Shown here piece after piece: positions 16,550 to 26,294 of a stretch of 64,000 bases of DNA. Below the pieces are notes generated by a model that was not told where the DNA came from, searched no databases, and was given only the letters and a program-made list of their open reading frames with translations. Location of the stretch: contig CAVZGN010000001.1 in NCBI GenBank assembly GCA_963774895.1, positions 310,001-374,000 of the forward strand. Direction: 5' to 3'. How positions within the stretch are numbered: the first letter of the stretch is position 1; every line of letters begins with the position of its first letter. The position numbers were made by a program, and so were the translations under genes. This DNA comes from REEB76 sp963774895. Its GTDB lineage: Bacteria; Pseudomonadota; Gammaproteobacteria; Natronospirales; REEB76.

Positions 16550-17845
16550 TTAGAGTATCGCGGCGTAATCATCCTGGACGCGCGCCAGGTCCAGCTTGTT
16601 GAGGAAATTCGAGTAGCACATCCATGCAGTGATGCCGTTCAGGTCCGCGAACGGCGGCGGCAGGAAGCGTGGCGGCGTGATGATGCCTTCGTCCACATAC
16701 TGCGCCAGGGTGCGTACGTCTTCGAGCGTGGTCTTGCCGCAAAACAGCATGGGGATGCGGTGCAGCATGCCCTTCTTGACCGCCAGCCGGATGTAGTTGT
16801 AAATCATGATGAAGCCCTTGTTATAGGACAGGTCCTTGGTAAAGGGCTGGCCCGATGGCGTGCTGCCACGGAAGATGCGTGAGGCGTTGGCGAAACTCTC
16901 CTCTTCGGTAAGGTTCTGGGTAAGGTAAAAACGGTACACGTCCAGGAAGTCACCGCCCTGTTCGGCCATGTGCACGGCCGTGATCCGGTTCGCAAGACGT
17001 TTGAGGCGGCTTGGATAGGAAGCGAAGGTTACGATTTCCATGAGGATCGCGAGACCTTCCTGGGTGATGGTGGAAGAGGGTGGGCCTTTGGAGAGGAAGG
17101 TGCACACAGGCTGGTTGCTGCCGTTCAGGGTGGTGCCCAAATGTACCCAGCCTTCATGCACTTCCAGCACCCGCAGGTCGCGTTGGTTGAATCTGGCATC
17201 CTTGCGGATCTTGATGTAGTCGGCGCCGGCAGCGGCATCCGCCAGGATGCCGTCCGACAGCCTGACGTGCATGGCGGCATTCGATTCACCGTAAACCTGG
17301 TTGATGCGCTGCTGCAGGATTTTTACCGCATCCTCGCCGGAAATATTCTTATCCGCCGGTTTCAGCAGTTCGCTTTGGTCGATGTTCGATATGGCGTCGC
17401 TCAATAGTTTGCCGAGATCGGCCAGTGTCGGGCCGCCCGCATGGAAGGCGTCGCTGGCCGAACCATAGAGTTCCTGGGAAAGGGCCGCGAATTCCGGCGT
17501 GCCGCGGGTTTCCAGCATGCGCACGACCTGGATGTACTCACGACACATGCGCCGCATGATTCCGCCCAGAGGATTGTATTGACCCAAATGAGTGGAGACA
17601 TCGCGTTCGATGTCATGAAATTCCTGACGTTTCTGGGCCGCGTCGAAGCCCAGTGGACGGCCGTCATAGTAAGCCTGATCGACATTCGGCAGTTCCCTGG
17701 CCCCGTTCCTGAAGAAGTCTGCCTGGATGCTGCCATCCCACTTGATCTGGTCAAGAATCCGGATAGGCCTCTGCGCCACGACCAGGCGGTCGGAGAGTGT
17801 ACGCAATAGTTGTCTGTAGTCAGCGCTGTTGTCCGGTGTCGACAT
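16550..17845 (-). CDS. QEGLA-motif protein (DUF1704, MATCAP-like metallopeptidase)
   Basis: 431 residues. Seen: HEGWVH at 230-235 (an HExxxH zinc-site pattern) and TQEGLAILMEIV with the QEGLA motif at 262-266, the name-giving signature of the flavohemoglobin expression-modulating QEGLA family. Eukaryotic relatives (MATCAP) are carboxypeptidases that remove C-terminal tyrosine or glutamate from tubulin; the bacterial substrate is not known. The gene starts 12 bp after the large glutamate dehydrogenase and should be co-transcribed. A role releasing glutamate or trimming glutamyl peptides would suit that position but is only inference. Confidence 0.82.
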   Translation of the reverse strand: MSTPDNSADYRQLLRTLSDRLVVAQRPIRILDQIKWDGSIQADFFRNGARELPNVDQAYYDGRPLGFDAAQKRQEFHDIERDVSTHLGQYNPLGGIMRRMCREYIQVVRMLETRGTPEFAALSQELYGSASDAFHAGGPTLADLGKLLSDAISNIDQSELLKPADKNISGEDAVKILQQRINQVYGESNAAMHVRLSDGILADAAAGADYIKIRKDARFNQRDLRVLEVHEGWVHLGTTLNGSNQPVCTFLSKGPPSSTITQEGLAILMEIVTFASYPSRLKRLANRITAVHMAEQGGDFLDVYRFYLTQNLTEEESFANASRIFRGSTPSGQPFTKDLSYNKGFIMIYNYIRLAVKKGMLHRIPMLFCGKTTLEDVRTLAQYVDEGIITPPRFLPPPFADLNGITAWMCYSNFLNKLDLARVQDDYAAIL

Positions 17846-17857
17846 ACTCGAGAACGT

Positions 17858-20800
17858 TCAGCCGGCCGCAATACGCGCCAGCTTGCGTACTTCTTGCATA
17901 GCCACCGCCAGGCTCGGAAAATCGGTGATATTGGCGTTCTTCATCTCGCCCAGGACACGTTGTGTATGCTGGATGCGTGAGGTGTACTCCGCGAACCAGG
18001 TATTGACGTGATCCATGGCATCGCCCACGTTCGTGACCTTGTTCAGCGCTTGGGACGTGAGCAGCCGCTGTTGCAGATACAGATTTTCACGCAGGGTGGC
18101 GCGCGCTTCCGCCTGCCAATGACCATCGACTGAGAGCGATTCTATTTGGCCACGCAACCAGTCAAGACCCAACTCACGGCCGATATGGAAGTAGATTCGC
18201 GCCACCGCATCTACTGGCAGTTTGGTCTGCTGGGCCACGTCCACCAGGTCGAAGGCGGGATATAGGGTCGGGATCGTGGCAATATGATGTGCCAGGGATT
18301 CCGGCACTCCAACATCGGAGTACTGCTGCAGCATGCGATGGTAATGCTCCATCTGGGGTTCGCTCAGGACCGCCGCCATGTGCGTGCTGAGATGCTCGAT
18401 GCCGGGCCGGTACATCGGTACGGTGGCGGCGATATCCAGGCGGCCGTGGAGGTGATCCAGCAGCCAGCGGCTGGCATGCTTCAGTAACCCGACGGTCTGT
18501 ACCGCCATTGCGACCTGCACGTTGGCCGGTATGCGGTTATCCAGGGCCTCAATGGCGGACCAGATGCTCACCATGCCAAAGCTTTCACGCGCGATGGTAT
18601 AAGCGCGCGCCACCGAGGCGATGCCGACGCCGCTTTCCTCCTGGGTGCGCTGCGCGAACGTCGGTCCCATGCGGTTCACCATGCTATTGGTGATGGCGGT
18701 GGCCACGATCTCGCGACGCAGGCGGTGCTTGGGCATGAACTCGTGATATTTTCTGCGCAGCTCCGTGGGGAAGTAATTTTCCAGTTCGTTGGCGAGATAC
18801 GGGTCTTCAGCCACATCCGAGGCCAGCAACGCGTTGTAGATGGCGATCTTGCTATAGGCCAGCAGCACCGCGAGCTCCGGGCGGGTCAGCCCATGCGTGC
18901 TGGAGCGGCGTTCCTTGAGTTCCTCATCACTGGGCAGGAATTCGATAGCACGATTCAGTATCCCGGATTTTTCCAGCTGGTACATCAGGTAGGCATGTTC
19001 ATTGATGCGAGCTGTTGCCTGGGATTCAGCCATGGACAGGGCCTGGGCCTGCATGTAGTTATCGCGCAATACCAGTGCGCCCACCTCGTCGGTCATGCTG
19101 GCCAGCAATGTGTTGCGCATGGCTCCGGTTAAACGCTTTTCGTTCGCCACCAGATTAAGCAGGATCTTGATGTTGACCTCGTGGTCCGAGGTATCCACAC
19201 CGGCGGAATTGTCGATGAAATCGGTGTTGAGACGCCCGCCGTTTAGCGCATACTCCACACGCCCAAGTTGCGTAAGGCCCAGATTGCCGCCTTCACCCAC
19301 GACCTTGCAGCGCAAGTCGCGGCCATTGATGCGCACCGCGTCATTGTTGCGGTCGCCGACTTCCGCATTGCTCTCATGGCTGGATTTCACATAGGTGCCG
19401 ATGCCGCCATTCCATAACAGGTCAACCGGGGCTTTCAGGATTGTGCGCATGAGTTCCGCGGGCGTCAGTTGATGGGCTTCGATGCCCAGAGCCTGACGTG
19501 CTTCTGCGCTGATCTTTATCAGTTTGGCGGAGCGTGGGAATACGCCGCCACCGCCTGAGATCAGTTTGCTGTCATAGTCGGCCCAGGAGGAACGCGCCAG
19601 ATTGAACAAGCGCGCGCGTTCCTTGAGACTTGTCGCCAACTCTGGATTCGGATCGATAAAGATATGGCGGTGATCGAAGGCCGCCAGCAGCTTGATATAC
19701 GGCGACAGCAGCATGCCGTTGCCGAACACATCGCCGGACATATCACCGATGCCGACCACCGTGAACTCCGTGGTCTGGGTGTCAAGGCCCATTTCACGGA
19801 AATGGCGCTTCACGGACTCCCAGGCTCCCTTGGCGGTGATACCCATTTTTTTGTGGTCGTACCCGGCGGAACCGCCCGAGGCAAAGGCATCGCCCAGCCA
19901 GAAATTATATTCAGCCGATATGCCATTGGCGATGTCGGAAAAACTCGCCGTGCCTTTATCCGCAGCCACTACCAGATAGGGATCATCGTCATCATGTCGC
20001 ACTACCTGCGGCGGCGGCACGATCTTGTCCTTTACGATGTTGTCGGTCAGGTCCAGCAGGCCGTGCATGAATGTCTGGTAGCAGGACACCACTTCCTTCA
20101 TGACGGCCTCGCGGTTTTCACTGCGTGGCGGTTGTTTCACATAGAAACCGCCTTTGGACCCTACCGGTACGATGACGGTATTCTTGACCTGCTGGGCCTT
20201 CATGAGTCCCAGCACTTCCGTGCGGAAATCCTCGCGCCGGTCTGACCAGCGGATGCCGCCACGTGCCACCTTGCCACCGCGCAGGTGTACTGCCTCCACA
20301 TGCGGTGAATACACCCAGATCTCATACATTGGGCGTGGCAGTGGCAGTTCCGGTATCTGCGAGGAATCGAACTTGAAGGACACGTAGGGCTTGTGTCCGT
20401 TGCCCTTGAGGGTCTGATAGTAGTTGGTACGGATGGTGGCACGCACCACGTTCAGGAAGCTCCGTAGGATGCGATCGTCATCCAGGCTGGACACCGATTC
20501 CAGGGCCTTGTCAATTTCTTCCGTGAATCGCACGATCAGCGCATCACGGTCTTTGGCCCCCTTGGGATTATGGCGAGCCTCGAAATACTGCACCAGCAAG
20601 GCTGCAATTCGTGGATTGTTGGTGATGGTGCGTTGCATGTAATCCGGACTGAAAGTCAGGTTGGTCTGCAGCAGGTATTTGCAGTAAGCCCGCAGCAGCA
20701 TGGCCTGCCGCCAGTTGAGTTCCGCACCCAGCACCAGGCGGTTGAAACCATCATTTTCGGCTTCACCGCGCCATACGCGGGCAAATTGTTCATGAAAACT

Positions 20801-22678
20801 GGTCCTGACCTTATCGATATCCAGCGAGCCGGCGTAGATCAGCTCGAAGTCCTGGATCCACACGATGGATTCGTCCGGCAACACCATCTTGTAGGGGCGT
20901 TCGCCCATGACGCGCACACCCATGTTTTCCAGCATGGGCAATGCATCGGAGATGGAGATTTCCTGTTCACGGTGGAAGATATTGAAGCGCAGGTAGCCTT
21001 CGGGCGCGTGTTTGGGACGGTACAGGCTCATGCGCAAGTTGTCCTCGCCGACCAGTCCATCCATCTGTTCGATGTCGAAGGCTGCGGCTTTTGCCTTTAT
21101 ATCCTCCTGGTAAGCGACTGGAAACTGGTTACCGTAGCGGCTGAAATATTTCAATCCCTGTTCTTCGCCAAACCGCTCTATCAGCACCATGCGTAACTCG
21201 TCTGACCAGGAACGTATTACCAGGGCAATTTCCTGCTCTAGAGCGCTACAGTTGTATTCCGGCAGTTTCCACGGGGTCGTGCGTATGATGATATGCACGC
21301 GCGCCAGTGCCGATTCGGACAGATGCACTTCACGCTCGACGCTCTTGCCGTTGAGCGCCTTGAACAGGATGTTTTCTATCTTGGCGCGCACCTGGCTGTT
21401 GTAGCGATCGCGTGGTATGTACGCGAGGCAGGAGAAGAAACGCCCGAAACTGTCACGGCGGATGAAAAGTTTCACCCGCTGGCGCTCCTGCAGATGCACC
21501 ACGCCCATGGCGGTTGCCAGAAGTTCCTCGACTGTGCTTTGCAGCAGTTCATCGCGTGGAAATGTCTCCAGGATATGCAACAAAGCCTTGAGGTCATGGC
21601 TGCCTGAAGGCAGACCTGAGCGGCGTATCACCTCGGCGACTTTCTTGCGCAATAACGGAATGTCACGCGGACTGCGGCTATAGGCGGTGGAGGTGAACAG
21701 CCCCAGGAAGCGCCATTCACCATTGACCTTGCCATCCTTGCCGTAACGCTTTATTCCGACGTAATCCAGATACCCGGGACGGTGCACGGTCGCGACCGAG
21801 TTCGCCTTGGTGATGATCATGAATTCCCGGGCGCGCGCGCGTTTGCGCACGTCCTGGGGCAGCACCAGGAAACTGGAAGAGATTCTTGCGCCGCTGTCAC
21901 GCAGGATACCGAGACCGGATTGTGGCACGATCCTGAGCAGGTCCTCGCCTTTCTCATCCACCAGGTCGTATTCGCGGTACCCCAGGAAAGTGAAATGGTC
22001 ATTGGCCAGCCATTCCAGGAAGCGCTGGCCTTCGTCAATCTCATCGTCGCCGAGGATCGGGCGATATTGGTCCACGGCGGCACACACTTCACCGACTTTC
22101 TCACGCATCGTGTGCCAGTCATCCACAGTGGCGCGTACGTCGCGCATAACCGAGCGCAGTTCGTCTTCCAGACTCTTGAGTTTGACAGGATCGCTCTGGT
22201 GATCCACCTCGAAATGTATCCAGGATTCCACCAACCCGCTTTGATGCTGTTCTTGGTCAGAATCCAGCCGCACGATGGCATCTTGTTTGTCGCGCAAAAG
22301 GTAGAGGATGGGATGCACGGTCAGGTGTACGCCGATCCCGTGGCGCGTCAGCGTCATGATGGTGGAGTCCACCAGGAACGGCATATCACCGTTTACCATC
22401 TCGATGATGGTATGCAAACTCTTATAGCCATCTTTTTTGGGATCAGGGTTGAATACCCTGACCAGGGTTTCGCCGGCAGGCCGTCTCAGGCCGAACTTCC
22501 AGTGGCCGAGGGCCGCGTAATACAGGTATTGCGGCGTGCATTCCATTAGATCTTCCGCGGCGATATCGTCGTAATATTGCCGCAGGAAATTTTCGAATAT
22601 CAGTGTGGCGTCTTGTTTCTTGGCGAGGGCAACAATCTTTTCGAGATGAGATTCCCGGGATTCGGATTTGCGTTGCAT
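17858..22678 (-). CDS. gdhB: NAD-specific glutamate dehydrogenase, 180-kDa class
   Basis: 1606 residues, the size of the large L-GDH class. It deaminates glutamate to 2-oxoglutarate with NAD+, feeding amino-acid carbon into the TCA cycle. An N-terminal regulatory part (about 1-700, with ACT-like segments) precedes the catalytic domain, which is recognised by GKVARGGIRWSDRREDFRTE, NTVIVPVGSKGGFYVK (catalytic-site lysines) and VVGIGDMSGDVFGNGML in the NAD domain. It is the first gene of a probable operon with the QEGLA protein and FAD protein. The 145 bp upstream (22679-22823) is its leader and probable promoter; a TAAAAT-like -10 can be seen on the minus strand but no good -35. Confidence 0.95.
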   Translation of the reverse strand: MQRKSESRESHLEKIVALAKKQDATLIFENFLRQYYDDIAAEDLMECTPQYLYYAALGHWKFGLRRPAGETLVRVFNPDPKKDGYKSLHTIIEMVNGDMPFLVDSTIMTLTRHGIGVHLTVHPILYLLRDKQDAIVRLDSDQEQHQSGLVESWIHFEVDHQSDPVKLKSLEDELRSVMRDVRATVDDWHTMREKVGEVCAAVDQYRPILGDDEIDEGQRFLEWLANDHFTFLGYREYDLVDEKGEDLLRIVPQSGLGILRDSGARISSSFLVLPQDVRKRARAREFMIITKANSVATVHRPGYLDYVGIKRYGKDGKVNGEWRFLGLFTSTAYSRSPRDIPLLRKKVAEVIRRSGLPSGSHDLKALLHILETFPRDELLQSTVEELLATAMGVVHLQERQRVKLFIRRDSFGRFFSCLAYIPRDRYNSQVRAKIENILFKALNGKSVEREVHLSESALARVHIIIRTTPWKLPEYNCSALEQEIALVIRSWSDELRMVLIERFGEEQGLKYFSRYGNQFPVAYQEDIKAKAAAFDIEQMDGLVGEDNLRMSLYRPKHAPEGYLRFNIFHREQEISISDALPMLENMGVRVMGERPYKMVLPDESIVWIQDFELIYAGSLDIDKVRTSFHEQFARVWRGEAENDGFNRLVLGAELNWRQAMLLRAYCKYLLQTNLTFSPDYMQRTITNNPRIAALLVQYFEARHNPKGAKDRDALIVRFTEEIDKALESVSSLDDDRILRSFLNVVRATIRTNYYQTLKGNGHKPYVSFKFDSSQIPELPLPRPMYEIWVYSPHVEAVHLRGGKVARGGIRWSDRREDFRTEVLGLMKAQQVKNTVIVPVGSKGGFYVKQPPRSENREAVMKEVVSCYQTFMHGLLDLTDNIVKDKIVPPPQVVRHDDDDPYLVVAADKGTASFSDIANGISAEYNFWLGDAFASGGSAGYDHKKMGITAKGAWESVKRHFREMGLDTQTTEFTVVGIGDMSGDVFGNGMLLSPYIKLLAAFDHRHIFIDPNPELATSLKERARLFNLARSSWADYDSKLISGGGGVFPRSAKLIKISAEARQALGIEAHQLTPAELMRTILKAPVDLLWNGGIGTYVKSSHESNAEVGDRNNDAVRINGRDLRCKVVGEGGNLGLTQLGRVEYALNGGRLNTDFIDNSAGVDTSDHEVNIKILLNLVANEKRLTGAMRNTLLASMTDEVGALVLRDNYMQAQALSMAESQATARINEHAYLMYQLEKSGILNRAIEFLPSDEELKERRSSTHGLTRPELAVLLAYSKIAIYNALLASDVAEDPYLANELENYFPTELRRKYHEFMPKHRLRREIVATAITNSMVNRMGPTFAQRTQEESGVGIASVARAYTIARESFGMVSIWSAIEALDNRIPANVQVAMAVQTVGLLKHASRWLLDHLHGRLDIAATVPMYRPGIEHLSTHMAAVLSEPQMEHYHRMLQQYSDVGVPESLAHHIATIPTLYPAFDLVDVAQQTKLPVDAVARIYFHIGRELGLDWLRGQIESLSVDGHWQAEARATLRENLYLQQRLLTSQALNKVTNVGDAMDHVNTWFAEYTSRIQHTQRVLGEMKNANITDFPSLAVAMQEVRKLARIAAG

Positions 22679-22823
22679 GGTGGCGCGGGCTTTGCGAAAT
22701 TTTGCGGTTTTGACTCTGTGTATTTTAGCGCTTTTTCTTTTGCAGTGGCTTTACAGTATCGGGTGTTTTAAAGTTAACGGTGGTCGAAGCCGCCGTAGTT
22801 AGCCACCGCGAGTCGCTTAGCGT

Positions 22824-24071
22824 CTAATGGGCTTTTTGCAGATCGCTGATCACTGCTGCCAGCCAGCGGCAGGCGGTGCCGCCGGTGATACAACGATGGT
22901 CGAAAGTGATGGAGAGCGGGACGCGTTTGTGCACCTCGACGCCACCCAGCACTGGTACCACATCGTGGCGCAGTCCACCGGTGCCGAGAATGGCGACCTG
23001 CGGCGGCACCACCACCGGTGTGGCATAACGTCCAGCCATCATGCCGAAATTGGACAGGGTGATAGTGGCATCCTTCATGTCTGCGGGTACCACCGTACGG
23101 TTGCGCGTGGTCTCTTTGATGCGGTTGAGATCAGCGCGCAGTTGTTGGGCGTGCTTGCGGCCCGCATCCCGTAGTACCGGTACGATCAGTCCATCCGGTG
23201 TATCCACCGCCATGGCCACATCCACGCGTTCATGCAGGGTGCGTTCCATCTTCTCGCCGTCGTACCAGGCATTGAGCTCCGGCTCGGCGCGGCAGCCGGC
23301 CACGATGGCACGCAGGATACGCACCGTGATGTCCTGACCCGGCGCCCAGTTATGGATGTCGGCGTCATCGAACAGCGTGCACTCCATGACTTCGTTGCGA
23401 GCCCGCGTCATGCTGGCATGCATGGCGCGGCGCGGGCCGCGCAACGGCTCGGCCAGACCATATTTGAAGTCGGTGCGAGCGGGCGGCAGATCCCAACGGG
23501 TTGTAGAAGCGTGAGCCGCAGGCGCGGGTGTTTGTCCGGCCGATGAGCGACGCACATCGTCTGCGCTGATCGTGTCATTCTTACCGGTGGCCCGGCAGGT
23601 GGCAAGGTCCACGCCCAGCTGCTTGGCGAGGATGCGTACCGAGGGCAGGGCCTTCACATGTACCGGCCCCTGTTTCTGTTTCTTGCGGATGATGGCGGTC
23701 TCGGCCACCAACTCGTTGCCGGTGGGCATGTTGCCCACCACCGTGCCGCTGTCCTCCGCGATGGGTTGAGATTTCGGTTGCGCAGGCGCGACCGGCGTTA
23801 CTTTCGCCGTGGATTTCGCTGCCGGCGCATTACCGCCTTCAATATCGAATTCCACCAATGCGGCGTGCGTGGGGATGATGTCACCGGCTTTGCCGTGTAG
23901 CTTCAGGATCTTTCCGGCCCAGGGCGACGGTACGTCCACCACCGCTTTGGCGGTCTCCACCGACAGCAGCGGCTGGTCCACCTTGACCACATCGCCTTCC
24001 TGCACGTGCCAGTTGACGATCTCCGCTTCCTGCAGACCCTCGCCTAGATCCGGGAGATTAAACGTTTTCAT
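22824..24071 (-). CDS. dihydrolipoyl acyltransferase E2 of a 2-oxoacid dehydrogenase
   Basis: 415 residues from ATG 24071, one base after the E1-beta stop. Domains in order: a single lipoyl domain (about 1-76, lipoyl lysine K42 in ETAKAVVDVPSP), a linker, the peripheral subunit-binding domain (about 125-160, VRILAKQLGVDLATCRATG) and the acyltransferase domain (about 185-415). The usual active-site HxxxDG reads H392-RCI-T396-G397, so threonine replaces Asp. This TGG variant also occurs, as I recall, in some bacterial E2 proteins, so it need not mean loss of function. Substrate is not fixed by sequence: pyruvate or branched-chain 2-oxoacids. The nearby leucine genes favour branched-chain acids. 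No E3 gene is in the window. Confidence 0.85.
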   Translation of the reverse strand: MKTFNLPDLGEGLQEAEIVNWHVQEGDVVKVDQPLLSVETAKAVVDVPSPWAGKILKLHGKAGDIIPTHAALVEFDIEGGNAPAAKSTAKVTPVAPAQPKSQPIAEDSGTVVGNMPTGNELVAETAIIRKKQKQGPVHVKALPSVRILAKQLGVDLATCRATGKNDTISADDVRRSSAGQTPAPAAHASTTRWDLPPARTDFKYGLAEPLRGPRRAMHASMTRARNEVMECTLFDDADIHNWAPGQDITVRILRAIVAGCRAEPELNAWYDGEKMERTLHERVDVAMAVDTPDGLIVPVLRDAGRKHAQQLRADLNRIKETTRNRTVVPADMKDATITLSNFGMMAGRYATPVVVPPQVAILGTGGLRHDVVPVLGGVEVHKRVPLSITFDHRCITGGTACRWLAAVISDLQKAH

Positions 24072-24072
24072 G

Positions 24073-25050
24073 TCAGGCCTCCAACACTTTACTGATCCCC
24101 CGCATAATCCGCTCCACGCTCGGCATGTAGTCGTGCTCCAGCTTGAACAGCGGCATGGGGATGTCATAACCGGTGACGCGTTCGATGGGCGCTTTGAGTG
24201 CGTAGATGGCTTTCTCGGCCACCGTGGCTGCAACTTCAGCGCCCACTCCGCAATTCCTCGGCGCTTCGTGGATGATCACCAGCCGTCCGGTTTTCTCCAC
24301 CGATTCCAGGATAGTTTCGAAATCGATGGGACTGATGGTGGCCAGATCGATGACTTCGCAAGCCACGCCTTGTTCTGAGAACTTAGCGGCCGCTTGCAGG
24401 GTCTCGTGGATCATGGCGCCCCAGGACACTAAAGTCACATCGCCACCTTCGCGCAGTACGAAACAGGTATCCAGCGGCAGGGCTTCGCCGTTGTCCTCGA
24501 CCTCCTGTTTGTTCATGCGATACAGTCGCGTGGGTTCCAGGAACACCACCGGATCCGGATCGCGGATGGATGCCAGCAGCAGCCCATAGGCGCGCGCAGG
24601 GGAGGATGGCATGACGGTGCGGATGCCGGGCATGTGCGCGAATAGGGCTTCGTTGCTTTCGGAATGATGCTCGGGCGCGTGGATGCCGCCGCCGGAAGGT
24701 GCGCGCAGCACCATCGGCACATGCAGGCGTCCGCGGGTGCGGGTACGCAGTCGGCCTGCGTGATTGATCATCTGGTCCACGGCGGGATAGATAAAGCCCG
24801 AGAACTGGATTTCCGCCACCGGTTTCATGCCCATGGCCGCCATGCCGATGGACATGCCGGCGATCAGCGCTTCCGCCAACGGCGTGTCCATGACGCGCTG
24901 TTTGCCAAAGCGCTGCTGCAGGCCGCTGGTGGCACGGAACACGCCGCCATTCACGCCCACATCCTCACCGAGTACCACCACGGCGGGATCGTGTGCCAGC
25001 TCATAGGCCAGCGCCTGGGTGATGGCTTCCACCATCGCGACCTTAGCCAT
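24073..25050 (-). CDS. 2-oxoacid dehydrogenase E1 subunit beta
   Basis: 325 residues from ATG 25050 (MAKVAMVEAITQALAYELA). The ORF extends further upstream inside E1 alpha, but the conserved start is here; the first codons overlap the E1-alpha stop by 8 bp, suggesting translational coupling. Family blocks seen: VVVLGEDVGVNGGVFRAT, FGKQRVMDTPLAEALIAGMSIGMA, GGGIHAPEHHSES and VVFLEPTRLY. It pairs with the alpha subunit to form the thiamine-diphosphate enzyme that decarboxylates the 2-oxoacid and acylates the E2 lipoyl arm. Confidence 0.9.
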   Translation of the reverse strand: MAKVAMVEAITQALAYELAHDPAVVVLGEDVGVNGGVFRATSGLQQRFGKQRVMDTPLAEALIAGMSIGMAAMGMKPVAEIQFSGFIYPAVDQMINHAGRLRTRTRGRLHVPMVLRAPSGGGIHAPEHHSESNEALFAHMPGIRTVMPSSPARAYGLLLASIRDPDPVVFLEPTRLYRMNKQEVEDNGEALPLDTCFVLREGGDVTLVSWGAMIHETLQAAAKFSEQGVACEVIDLATISPIDFETILESVEKTGRLVIIHEAPRNCGVGAEVAATVAEKAIYALKAPIERVTGYDIPMPLFKLEHDYMPSVERIMRGISKVLEA

Positions 25051-26122
25051 GCTGCTGGCCATCCGCGACCGCTGCGTCCCGCTGGGCCACGAGATTCTCC
25101 GGGAGATTCGCGAACATGTGATCGAACATGCTTGCGATCGGCGGATTACCGCCATCTTTATATAGCTTCACTTCCGCATCCATCTGGGCGGTACATTCCG
25201 CCAGCAACTTGTCTTCCTGCTTCTGGTCCCACACACCGATGTCCATCAGATATTTGCGGAAGCGGATCAGGGGTTCTTTCTTTTTGGCATCTTCCACTTC
25301 ATCCTTGCCGCGATAGCGAGTGGCGTCATCAGCGGTGGTGTGGTCGCTGATGCGGTAGGTGAGGGCTTCGATCAACGTCGGACCTTTACCGGAGCGCGCC
25401 TTATGCAGGGCGTATTCCATGATGTCGCGCACTGCGATGATGTCGTTGCCATCCACCTGGATGCCCTCGAAACCGCCGGCGACGGCTTTCTGCGCCAGGG
25501 TCTCGCAGGCGGTCTGCGCAGACAGTGGCACCGAAATCGCCCACCGGTTGTTGGATACCACGAACACCACCGGCAGCTGATAAGCGCCGGCGGCGTTCAG
25601 GGATTCGTAAAAATCACCCTGGGAAGTGCCGCCATCGCCGATGACGGAAACCGCCACGCGCTTTTCGCCGCGCAGCTTGAAGGCCAGGGCCGCGCCGGCG
25701 GCGTGATGGAACTGGGTGGCGATGGGTACGGCCCAGGCGAAGTCATGCGCCGGGCCGGAGAAATCGTTGCCGCGTTCGTCGCCGCCCCAGAACAGCAGCA
25801 CATTGTGGGGTTTTACGCCGCGCCAGAACTGCGTGCCGTATTCACGGTACATGGGAAAGAACACGTCCTCCGGCCGCATGGCGGCGCCGATGCCCACATG
25901 TGTGGCTTCGTGGCCGAGGCAGGAGGCGTAGGTACCGAGCTGGCCAGTGCGCTGCAGGGCGATGGACTTGGTGTCGAACACCCGCACGAACGACATCATG
26001 CGGTACATCTTGAGGAGGTCGTCGTGGTTCTCGGCGAACTTGGGCAGCTTCTTCTGGGTGAGTTTGCCTTCGGGATCCAGATATTGCTGATACTTGATAT
26101 CGAAGCTCGCGACGGTCTTCAA
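25043..26122 (-). CDS. 2-oxoacid dehydrogenase E1 subunit alpha
   Basis: 359 residues, first gene of the E1a-E1b-E2 operon. It starts at TTG 26122; AGGAGG lies seven bases upstream and an ATG inside the leader (ATGTAG) is a dead end, so TTG is well supported. The thiamine-diphosphate motif is complete, from GDGGTSQGDFYESLN to NN (VVSNNRWAIS). It is similar in size to PDH/BCKDH alpha subunits of this two-subunit E1 class. Context with leucine, tyrosine and tryptophan catabolism makes branched-chain 2-oxoacid dehydrogenase attractive, but pyruvate cannot be excluded. It is divergent from kynA across 172 bp. Confidence 0.9.
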   Translation of the reverse strand: MKTVASFDIKYQQYLDPEGKLTQKKLPKFAENHDDLLKMYRMMSFVRVFDTKSIALQRTGQLGTYASCLGHEATHVGIGAAMRPEDVFFPMYREYGTQFWRGVKPHNVLLFWGGDERGNDFSGPAHDFAWAVPIATQFHHAAGAALAFKLRGEKRVAVSVIGDGGTSQGDFYESLNAAGAYQLPVVFVVSNNRWAISVPLSAQTACETLAQKAVAGGFEGIQVDGNDIIAVRDIMEYALHKARSGKGPTLIEALTYRISDHTTADDATRYRGKDEVEDAKKKEPLIRFRKYLMDIGVWDQKQEDKLLAECTAQMDAEVKLYKDGGNPPIASMFDHMFANLPENLVAQRDAAVADGQQHG

Positions 26123-26294
26123 ACTACATCCTCCTCAAGAGCGGGAAGAAACGGGCGGAAAAGCGGAAAAACCATTGGAAACCCTGGCATCGGCAGGTCC
26201 GGCATTATACAGGAGCCCCCCGCAGGCCGCCTTGACCTGACTGCCGCCAGCTCTCGGCTAGAATGGACCTCGTATTCCTCAATCCGGAACCGCC

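Noticed and set aside
26232..26264. Possible kynA promoter TTGACC ... TAGAAT
   Set aside because: The spacer is 21 bp, too long for a standard sigma-70 promoter.
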